Shown here piece by piece: positions 5,946 to 13,687 of a stretch of DNA of 13,687 nucleotides; position 1 is the stretch's first letter, and the number at the start of each line of letters is the position of its first letter. This DNA is from Pseudomonadota bacterium. Lineage in GTDB: Bacteria; Pseudomonadota; Alphaproteobacteria; Caulobacterales; Caulobacteraceae. The notes under the pieces were generated by a model. That model made no database searches. It was given only the letters and a program-made list of their open reading frames with translations, and was not told the origin of the DNA. A program made the translations under genes and the position numbers. Location of the stretch: contig JAEZHG010000026.1 in assembly GCA_023436945.1 (NCBI GenBank), forward strand, positions 1 to 13,687, written 5' to 3'.

Positions 5946-7586
5946 TTACCCCACCTTGGTCAGGCGAAGGTTCTGATAGTCGTACGAGAAGTCGATGTCC
6001 GGTGACACGCCCTTGAGCGTCGCGCGCACAGGCTGGCCGTTCTCGATCTCGAAGGTGAAGAAGGCATCTTCCTCGCGCTTATCGGTAAAGCGGGTGCGAA
6101 GGGTGTTGCCGTCATAGGCTTCCATCCAGCCCTTGAGGGCAGGGGTGTGCGAGAAGCTGACCCACAGCCCTTCCTTGCGGTTGCGTCCCCGACCCACGGT
6201 GCGTTCCGAGATCAGGATGTCGCCATACCACGGATCACGCCACGTTCCGGTATAGGCCGACAGCGGCAACGGCGTCGGCGCGCCTGCTGCCTGTTTGGCG
6301 TCGATCTCTTCGGCAGCCTTCAGAGACTTTTCTATCCCCTCGGCCTCAAGGCGTTTTGAGTCCGCAATCCAGTCCACGTCCACCTTGCCCATGGCAATGT
6401 CGGTCAGGCCCGAACGCAGGGCGCGCAGCAGGAAGCTCTCTTCCGCATTGGTAAAGACGCTAAAGCCCGTCTTGCGGCCGGGGATCAGAATGGTGGCCGA
6501 GATACCGCCCGGCGAGCCGCCACCGTGGCTGGCGATACGCTCTCCGCGATAGTCCTGAACCTGAAGGCCCATGGCATAGGTATTGGCAATCGAACGGTTC
6601 GGCAGCTCCGCCGTCGGCCCTTCCGAAGACGAGACGATGATGTTCGGCTTGTACATCTCGCGGGCCACTGCCTCCGAGAACAGGCGCGAACCATCAGGCA
6701 GTTGGCCGTTGTTCAGGCGCAGCGCAATCCACTTGGCCCAGTCATGGGCACTGGCGCAGATACCGCCCGCCGCCGCCGCATTGTCCCAGTTCCACACCTC
6801 GACAATCGACTGCGCAATCTGGGTCATCTCGCCCTGATAACGCAGGGGCGGGCCCACGCGACCGTGTGGCAGGGCCGACTTGGCAGGGTCCGCCAGACGC
6901 GCCAGAGGCACAGTGTTGTTCATGCCCAGACGGTTGAAAATACGGGTCTGGACAAAGTCCTCCCACGTCTGGCCGGACACACGCTCGATGATGGCCCCGG
7001 CCACGACGAACATCAGGTTGCAATAGTGGTAGTTGGCGCGGAACCCATCCTCGATCGGCACAAAGGCCGCTTGGCGCAGCACATCCGCACGCGAGCGGTC
7101 GCTGTTGGGCCAGAACAGAAGATCGCCCGCGCCCAGACCAAAGCCCGCACGGTGCGAAAGGGTGTCACGCACGGTGATCTTCTCGGCGATCACCGGATCG
7201 GACAGGGTGAACTCCGGCAGATAGGTTTTGACCGGCTCGTCCCATTTCACCTTGCCCTCGTCCACCAGAATGCCGAGGCACGAGGCCGTGACGTTCTTGG
7301 AGTTGGAGGCAATGGCAAACAGGGTGTGCTCGTCCGCAGGGGCGTTCTGGCTCTTGATGCGGGTGCCATAGCCCTTGGCCATCAGCGTCTGGCCATCCTT
7401 GACCAGCGCCACACCCACCGCAGGCTGGTCCGGCCACGCCGCCAGACAGCGCTTCACATAGGCATCGAAGACCTCGGCCAGAGAGGCATCGTCATTGGCG
7501 ACGTTGAAAGCGAGGGCCGGACGGGCAGCCAGCGCAGCAGCACTGGCGCTAATCAGCGCGGCGCGGCGGGAAAGACGAAGGGACAT
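5946..7586 (-). CDS. Exported serine hydrolase, beta-lactamase (class C/PBP-like) family with DUF3471-like C-terminal domain
   Basis: A 546-residue exported protein of the beta-lactamase/penicillin-binding-protein fold (PF00144 type; includes class C beta-lactamases, D-aminopeptidases and esterases). The N terminus MSLRLSRRAALISASAAALAARPALA is a signal peptide with paired arginines, so Tat or Sec export is possible, with cleavage likely after Ala26. Catalytic motifs are complete: SxxK as S94-N-S-K97, YxN as Y188-C-N190, and HGG at 354-356 in the KTG position. Residues about 440-546 (YTGTWRDPWYGDI and following) form a beta-rich domain of DUF3471 type, common in this family. The substrate cannot be read from sequence: peptidoglycan peptide, D-amino peptide or ester are all possible, and HGG instead of KTG argues against a classical beta-lactamase. 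GGAG five bases before ATG is a good ribosome binding site. It lies 73 nt downstream of the transporter gene on the same strand without an obvious terminator between. Confidence 0.92.
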   Translation of the reverse strand: MSLRLSRRAALISASAAALAARPALAFNVANDDASLAEVFDAYVKRCLAAWPDQPAVGVALVKDGQTLMAKGYGTRIKSQNAPADEHTLFAIASNSKNVTASCLGILVDEGKVKWDEPVKTYLPEFTLSDPVIAEKITVRDTLSHRAGFGLGAGDLLFWPNSDRSRADVLRQAAFVPIEDGFRANYHYCNLMFVVAGAIIERVSGQTWEDFVQTRIFNRLGMNNTVPLARLADPAKSALPHGRVGPPLRYQGEMTQIAQSIVEVWNWDNAAAAGGICASAHDWAKWIALRLNNGQLPDGSRLFSEAVAREMYKPNIIVSSSEGPTAELPNRSIANTYAMGLQVQDYRGERIASHGGGSPGGISATILIPGRKTGFSVFTNAEESFLLRALRSGLTDIAMGKVDVDWIADSKRLEAEGIEKSLKAAEEIDAKQAAGAPTPLPLSAYTGTWRDPWYGDILISERTVGRGRNRKEGLWVSFSHTPALKGWMEAYDGNTLRTRFTDKREEDAFFTFEIENGQPVRATLKGVSPDIDFSYDYQNLRLTKVG

Positions 7587-7659
7587 GACAGCTCCGCATT
7601 AATCGGTTGCTGCACGCTATCGCGGTTCTTCCCGCCGCACCAGATGAGTGGACTATCTC

Positions 7660-9570
7660 CTACAGGCTCGAACGCCAGCGCTGGAGATGTTCAAGCACGT
7701 CACCGACAATCTGCTCACGCGTAAAGCCGGTGATGTCACGGGGGCGCTTGCCGTCACTGCTGGTCACAACCAGTCGCCATTCAATCGCGCGGCGGTTCTG
7801 GCGCGCTTCAGACGCCGTCAGTGCCGGACGCGGCCTGGACTTGGGCATGACCGTATAGTGGAACGAGCGGCCCTGCTGGTTGTCGATGGACAGGCTTACA
7901 CTCTCTTCCTCGGTGTCCAGCTGCGCGATCTCGGCATTGGCGCTAAGAGCGGCGTGGACCTCCTCCAGCGCAGGCTGTGCCGTGCGGGCGATCTGTCGGT
8001 TGATCTGCTCACGCGTGGCGGGGGCAAACACAAAGCGCAGCGTCGCACCCAGATGCGGGGTCGTCTGTTCGATGACCTCGCCGCGCAGATCGGCATTCAT
8101 CTGTCGCACCAGACCTACACCCGTCAGCAGCAGGATGATGGTGAAGGGTAAAGCCGCCACCAGCGTCGCCGTCTGAAGCGCGGACAGCCCGCCCGCCACC
8201 AGCAGCGCCGAAGACACCAGCGCCAGAGCCGCCGCCCAATAGACACGCATCCAGCCGGGGGCGTCATCGTCATCGGTGTTCTTGGCCGACAGATTGGCCA
8301 GTATCAGAGCGCCGGAGTCCGCCGAGGTCACGAAGAAGACCATGATCAGCGCAATCGCCAGACCCGAGGTCAGCAGCGACATCGGGAAGTATTCAAGGAA
8401 TTTGAACAGCGCGGTCGAGAGGTCCGCGCGTACAGCATCGGCAATGGCCCCTTGTGCAATGCCCATATCAAGGAACATCGCCGAGTTACCGAAGACCGTC
8501 ATCCAGAGGAAGGTAAAGGCCGTGGGAACCGTCAGAACACTGACGATAAACTCGCGCACTGTGCGTCCGCGCGAGATACGGGCGATGAACATGCCCACAA
8601 AAGGTGACCACGCGATCCACCACGCCCAGTAGAACAGGGTCCAGTCGGCCAGCCACGCGCGCGGCTCATAGGCATAGAGCTGGAAACTGCGAATGATGAA
8701 GTGGTCGAGATACAGGCCGAAATTCTGCACATAGGCGCGGATCAGGAACAGCGTCGGTCCGCCCAGTAGGATGAACATCATCAGGCAGACGGCAAAGACA
8801 AGGTTCAGCTCGGACAGGCGACGCACGCCTTTACCCACGCCCGACAGCACCGAGATGGTCGCTATACCGACGACGACGAAGATCAGAACAACCTGCGTCA
8901 GTGGACCGGCAGGCACGCCGAACAGGCTGTTCAGGCCGCTGACAATCTGGCTGACCCCCAGACCCAGAGATGTGGCGATACCAAACAGTGTGCCGCAAAT
9001 GGCGAAGATGTCGATCAGGTCGCCCCAGCGGCCATAGATCTTGTCGCCGATCAGCGGGTGGAACACCGAGCGCATGGCCAGCGGCAGGCCCTTGCGGTGC
9101 GCGAAATAACCCAGTGCCAGACCCACCAGACCATAGATGGCCCAGCCATGCAGGCCCCAGTGGGTATAGGTGATGGCCATGGCCTCGCGGGCGGCCAGCA
9201 TGGTCTCGGGCTGGGTCTCGGGCGGGGCGACATAGTGCTGAACAGGTTCGGCCACGCCGAAATACATCAGGCCGATGCCCATGCCGGCGGCGAACAGCAT
9301 CGCCACCCACGAGATATAGGGGAAGTCAGGCTCTGAATCGTCCGCCCCAAGCTTCAGCCGACCCATCGGGCCAAAGGCGAGGTAGAGCATTAAAACGAAA
9401 AACACCGCGACTGCGGTGACGTAGAACCATCCAAAATGTTCGATAGTCCAGTTTTGGGCCAGACCAAATACAGAAGCGGCTGTTCCAGGCGCAAGTATGG
9501 CGAAGACGACCAACAGGCCGATAATCGCGCTCGCACCCCAGAATGTGCGGGGATTGATTGATGAAAGCAT
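7660..9570 (-). CDS. BCCT family osmolyte (betaine/choline/carnitine) transporter
   Basis: A 636-residue secondary transporter of the betaine-carnitine-choline family with twelve predicted membrane segments between about residues 12 and 490. Family marks are AAGMGIGLMYFGVAEPVQHY (95-114), the aromatic signature FYWAWWIAWSPFVGMFIARISRGRTVREF (313-341), and FVTSADSG (413-420). The GMGIG stretch (96-100) is the sodium/betaine type; proton-coupled choline carriers usually have Asp at the last position. The cytoplasmic tail is long (about 490-636, about 145 residues, ending GDVLEHLQRWRSSL), as in the BetT-like subgroup. The protein probably imports compatible solutes or choline, helping with osmotic stress. 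Start: ATG 9568-9570 with GAGG ten bases upstream. The frame is also open from a TTG at 9579, but GAGG is then only one base away. No betaine synthesis genes are in the window. Confidence 0.93.
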   Translation of the reverse strand: MLSSINPRTFWGASAIIGLLVVFAILAPGTAASVFGLAQNWTIEHFGWFYVTAVAVFFVLMLYLAFGPMGRLKLGADDSEPDFPYISWVAMLFAAGMGIGLMYFGVAEPVQHYVAPPETQPETMLAAREAMAITYTHWGLHGWAIYGLVGLALGYFAHRKGLPLAMRSVFHPLIGDKIYGRWGDLIDIFAICGTLFGIATSLGLGVSQIVSGLNSLFGVPAGPLTQVVLIFVVVGIATISVLSGVGKGVRRLSELNLVFAVCLMMFILLGGPTLFLIRAYVQNFGLYLDHFIIRSFQLYAYEPRAWLADWTLFYWAWWIAWSPFVGMFIARISRGRTVREFIVSVLTVPTAFTFLWMTVFGNSAMFLDMGIAQGAIADAVRADLSTALFKFLEYFPMSLLTSGLAIALIMVFFVTSADSGALILANLSAKNTDDDDAPGWMRVYWAAALALVSSALLVAGGLSALQTATLVAALPFTIILLLTGVGLVRQMNADLRGEVIEQTTPHLGATLRFVFAPATREQINRQIARTAQPALEEVHAALSANAEIAQLDTEEESVSLSIDNQQGRSFHYTVMPKSRPRPALTASEARQNRRAIEWRLVVTSSDGKRPRDITGFTREQIVGDVLEHLQRWRSSL

Positions 9571-9616
9571 GGAGACCAAACCTCAGAACCGCACTTAAGT
9601 TCCGGTAATCGCAAAG

Positions 9617-9643
9617 TGATTAGCGCGAAGGTTGTGTGGTCAA
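9617..9643 (-). promoter_or_regulatory. Candidate promoter for the BCCT transporter in the divergent intergenic region
   Basis: On the minus strand TTGACCAC (9636-9643) is followed after 11 bases by GCTAATCA (9617-9624), similar to the Caulobacter pattern TTGACGNS, N10-14, GCTANAWC; the -35 is close to consensus, the -10 matches only in its GCTA core. The shared intergenic region (9571-9796) is markedly AT-rich around 9651-9720 and holds a perfect palindrome AATTTAAATT (9679-9688). I could not place a convincing plus-strand promoter for the receptor gene. Confidence 0.4.
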
Positions 9644-9796
9644 GATCTTGGAATTTACCGAAACACGATTAGGACATTAATTTAAATTTTCTGTAACCTA
9701 CTGATTTTCAACGTACATTGCGGATTAGTAACTTGGGTAGGCGAGGGCGAGGCCATAAAGAGCCATTTAAACAAACTCCCTGCTGGAAATCCCGAG

Positions 9797-12034
9797 ATGG
9801 TTCGCTTCAAAATCGCACTGCTGACCGGTGCAGCCTGCATGGCCTTTGGTGGCGCGGCAATGGCCCAGACGGCCCAGCCGGCCCCTCAACGCCCTGCGCA
9901 ACCCGCGCCTGAACAACGCACCCAACAAGCCCAGCAGGAAGAACCTGCCGCTGTTGAGGAAGTGGTTGTCCGCGCCCAGTCCGACGGCGTCCGCACCTCG
10001 ATCGACAGCGTCAGCAACAGCCTCGCCAACGACCTTCAGGCCACGACCGGATCGCTGGCCGACGCGCTGCGCAACGTCCCGTCGGTGGATGTGGCCCCTC
10101 AGGGCAATGTCTCGCTGCGCGGCAATTCCAGCGTGACCATTCTGGTGGATGGCCGCCCCTCCGGTATCCTTCAGGGCGAGGGCAGGGCGCAGGCGCTGCT
10201 GCAACTTCCGGCAGACCAATATGCCCGCATCGAGGTTATGACCAACCCGTCGGCGGCCTATAGCCCCGAAGGCGGTGGCGGCGTGATCAACCTGATCACC
10301 AAGCCGACCGCACCGCGTCCGGGCGTCCAGACCACCGGCTCGTTCCGCGTGAACGTAGGTGACAATGGCCGTTGGAACACGGGCGTCAGCGGCTCTTATC
10401 AAAAAGACCGCCTGACCGTGTCGGGTGATCTCAGCTACCGTGCGGACAACGTCGAATACTCGTTCCCGACCACGCGCGAGTTCCTCGATGCGGCGGGCAA
10501 CGTCACCAGCACCATCAGCAGCCGTCAGGATTCAGACAATGACCAGACGGGCGGTTTTGGCCGCGCCTCGGTGGATTACAAGCTGACCGACAAGACCTCG
10601 ATCACCGGCGAGCTGCGCGCCATGCGGTTCGATATCGATCCGAACGTGCACAGCTTCTACAAAATCCTCGACGGCAATAACCAGCTGACCCGCGAATATG
10701 ACATCGCCAACTCCGGCGCGATCATGATCCGCAACATCGGTGTCACGGGGCGCGTGGTTCACCGCTTCGACACCGACGGCCACGAATGGTCGAACGAGCT
10801 GCGCTATGACGAGATGACCAACGACACCGACTTCGGCATGGTCACCCGCAACACCCTTCCGGTGTCTGCCAATGTCTATGAGCGCACGATCCGCAATCAG
10901 GACACCGGCACGCTGGGCTTCACCAGCGCCTATACCCGCCCGCTGGCCGATGGCGAGAAGCTGCGTCTGGGCTATGAGCTGAGCCGCATCACGCCGGAAA
11001 ACGACAACATCTTCCGTCGCGGCGCGACCGAAGGCGGCATGGTCATCCTGCCGGGCCTCAGCAACCAGTTCGAAGGCACCCAGACGGTCCACGCCCTCTA
11101 CACCACCTATGAACGCGCCCTGACGGACAAGCTGTCGGTTCAAGGTGGTCTTCGTCTCGAACAGGCCGACATCGAGGTCAAAGACGTGACGGGCGGCCAA
11201 ACCGCCTCGCAGGACTATTTCAAAGCCTATCCGACGGGCCACCTCCAGTATCAACTGAGCGAAACCCAGACCCTGCGCGCCAGCTATTCGCGTCGCATCC
11301 AGCGCCCGCAACTGACGCAGTTGAACCCGTTCCAGTCCTACGTCAGCGTGCTGCACCGCATGTCGGGTAATCCGGACCTGCAACCGCAGGAAACCGACGC
11401 CTTTGAGGCCATGTGGCAGGTCCGTCAGGGCCAGTCCTTCTATCAGGCCACGGCCTACTACCGCGACACCAACAAGGCCTTCACCGATGTGGTGACAGAA
11501 CTGGCTGACGGTGTGCTGCTGACCCGCCCTGACAACCTCGGCTCGCGCCGCGACATGGGTGTGGAACTGACGGCCAATGGCCGCCTGCACCCGACCCTGC
11601 GCTACAACGCCAGCGTCAACGTCTACCGTCAGGAAATCGACGCCAACAACATCGTTGGCGGCACCGACCGCGACGGCAATATGGTCAGCGGTCGTCTGAG
11701 CCTGAACTGGCAGCCAACCGACAAGGACTTCATGCAACTGACCGGCTTCTGGCAGGGCGAAAGCCTGATGGCACAGGGCACGCGCGAGTCCGGCGGCATG
11801 GTCAATCTGGGCTACCGCCGCAAACTCAACGACAAGCTGTCGCTGAATGTCACGGGCCGCGACCTGTTCAACAGCTTCACCAACAAGGCCCGCTACGACA
11901 CGCCGGCCTTCCGTGAACTGACCGAAGAGAAGATCAACCTGCGCGCCTTCTACATCGGCCTTAGCTGGCAGTTGGGCTCCAGCCCGCGCCGCCAGCCGGA
12001 ACAGTTCGACTTCTCCAGCGGCCCGACCGGCTGA
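9797..12034 (+). CDS. TonB-dependent receptor-like outer membrane beta-barrel protein
   Basis: A 745-residue outer membrane protein. It has a signal peptide MVRFKIALLTGAACMAFGGAAMA (cleavage probably after Ala23), then a Pro/Gln-rich linker (24-50) and a TonB-box-like EEVVVRA (54-60). A plug domain (about 80-170) contains SLADALRNVPSVDVAPQGNVSLRG, VTILVDGRPSG, IEVMTNPSAAYSPEGGGGVINLITK. The remainder is a beta-barrel of the 'outer membrane beta-barrel' (OMP_b-brl) type, with the typical SYSRRIQRPQLTQLNPFQSYVS and SGNPDLQPQETDAFE segments. It ends in YIGLSWQLG plus a short hydrophilic extension instead of the usual terminal aromatic residue. Such proteins import siderophores, vitamin B12, oligosaccharides or other ligands using TonB energy; nothing here indicates the ligand. 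It is transcribed divergently from the transporter. The ribosome binding site is weak (GGAAAT about 10 bases upstream). A 575-codon antisense frame across it is a codon-bias shadow. Confidence 0.9.
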   Translation: MVRFKIALLTGAACMAFGGAAMAQTAQPAPQRPAQPAPEQRTQQAQQEEPAAVEEVVVRAQSDGVRTSIDSVSNSLANDLQATTGSLADALRNVPSVDVAPQGNVSLRGNSSVTILVDGRPSGILQGEGRAQALLQLPADQYARIEVMTNPSAAYSPEGGGGVINLITKPTAPRPGVQTTGSFRVNVGDNGRWNTGVSGSYQKDRLTVSGDLSYRADNVEYSFPTTREFLDAAGNVTSTISSRQDSDNDQTGGFGRASVDYKLTDKTSITGELRAMRFDIDPNVHSFYKILDGNNQLTREYDIANSGAIMIRNIGVTGRVVHRFDTDGHEWSNELRYDEMTNDTDFGMVTRNTLPVSANVYERTIRNQDTGTLGFTSAYTRPLADGEKLRLGYELSRITPENDNIFRRGATEGGMVILPGLSNQFEGTQTVHALYTTYERALTDKLSVQGGLRLEQADIEVKDVTGGQTASQDYFKAYPTGHLQYQLSETQTLRASYSRRIQRPQLTQLNPFQSYVSVLHRMSGNPDLQPQETDAFEAMWQVRQGQSFYQATAYYRDTNKAFTDVVTELADGVLLTRPDNLGSRRDMGVELTANGRLHPTLRYNASVNVYRQEIDANNIVGGTDRDGNMVSGRLSLNWQPTDKDFMQLTGFWQGESLMAQGTRESGGMVNLGYRRKLNDKLSLNVTGRDLFNSFTNKARYDTPAFRELTEEKINLRAFYIGLSWQLGSSPRRQPEQFDFSSGPTG

Positions 12035-12087
12035 TGTTTTCGGACTGATTTCGCAAGGAAATCCCCTTGCGGAAAAACATCGGCTTT
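12029..12087 (+). terminator. Long stem-loop spanning the receptor stop codon, possible terminator
   Basis: Positions 12029-12040 pair with 12074-12085 over twelve positions (two G-U wobbles), enclosing an inner hairpin CGCAAGG (12052-12058) with CCTTGCG (12065-12071) and a six-base loop. The right arm is followed by TTT only (12085-12087). This could be a weak terminator or a 3'-end protecting structure for the receptor mRNA. Confidence 0.5.
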
Positions 12088-12094
12088 CCCAACT
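12066..12094 (+). promoter_or_regulatory. Candidate heat-shock (sigma-32) promoter of clpB
   Basis: CTTGCGG (12066-12072), a 14-base spacer and TCCCAACT (12087-12094) resemble the sigma-32 pattern CTTGAAA, N13-15, CCCCATNT. The conserved CTTG and the CCC-A core are present; three -35 and two -10 positions differ. clpB is a classic sigma-32 target in proteobacteria, which makes the site plausible. It overlaps the stem-loop described above, and would give a leader of about 70 nt. Confidence 0.4.
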
Positions 12095-12135
12095 GAGATT
12101 CAACGGGGTCGCGTCGCTGCAATGGCGGGGCGCGG

Positions 12136-12159
12136 CCCCTTCGATCCGCCTCAGAGGGG
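12136..12159 (+). promoter_or_regulatory. Possible hairpin hiding the clpB ribosome binding site
   Basis: CCCCT (12136-12140) can pair with AGGGG (12155-12159), which is the Shine-Dalgarno of clpB nine bases before the ATG. A competing hairpin GGGGC/GCCCC (12127-12131 with 12135-12139) would free it. Such alternatives can make translation temperature dependent, but the stem is short and the idea is untested. Confidence 0.25.
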
Positions 12160-12168
12160 ACACCCGAA

Positions 12169-13687
<1,519 letters not shown>

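Noticed and set aside
6525..7724. 399-codon plus-strand frame over the serine hydrolase gene
   Set aside because: Antisense to a gene with complete catalytic motifs and signal peptide; the translation has no recognisable domain.
9577..9579. TTG start three codons upstream for the BCCT gene
   Set aside because: The only Shine-Dalgarno-like GAGG is one base from this TTG but ten bases from the ATG at 9568-9570.

Overview
The window looks like chromosomal DNA of a GC-rich alphaproteobacterium, most likely Caulobacterales (Caulobacter, Asticcacaulis or Brevundimonas type). The evidence is the linkage of prfA, prmC, a DUF4167 gene and clpB on one strand, the kind of outer-membrane receptor present, and two candidate promoters resembling the Caulobacter housekeeping pattern (TTGACGNS, 10-14 nt, GCTANAWC). 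I could not search databases, so the genus is not fixed. I saw no tRNA, rRNA, CRISPR array, insertion sequence, phage gene or integrase. This is an ordinary core-genome segment with a few accessory genes inserted between housekeeping genes.

Left part (1-3800): the end of prfA (release factor 1), then prmC (the methyltransferase that modifies release factors), separated by an opposite-strand BrkB/YihY membrane protein gene whose stop codon overlaps the prfA stop. prmC ends in a good intrinsic terminator. About 340 bases follow with no gene; they hold a candidate promoter and what would be a leader of about 215 nt before a DUF4167 gene, which encodes a basic, highly charged protein and ends in a very strong terminator.

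Middle part (3850-5950): three small envelope-related plus-strand genes. They are a membrane-anchored lone HATPase-like domain with no histidine-bearing dimerisation domain and a degenerate ATP lid, a DUF4893 lipoprotein, and a short membrane protein matching only the coiled-coil tail of prohibitin/SPFH proteins. A bidirectional terminator separates them from the next block.

Right part (5946-13687): on the minus strand, a BCCT osmolyte transporter is followed 73 nt downstream by an exported serine hydrolase of the beta-lactamase/penicillin-binding fold, so the two may be co-transcribed. Diverging from the transporter is a TonB-dependent receptor-like outer membrane protein. After it comes clpB, the disaggregase, cut by the window end. 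The receptor-clpB gap holds a long stem-loop over the receptor stop codon, a possible heat-shock (sigma-32) promoter and a possible hairpin covering the clpB ribosome binding site.

No convincing new multi-gene system was found. The best candidates for a second look are the lone HATPase protein, the SPFH-less prohibitin tail, the long DUF4167 leader, the mixed-signature BCCT transporter and the clpB leader.
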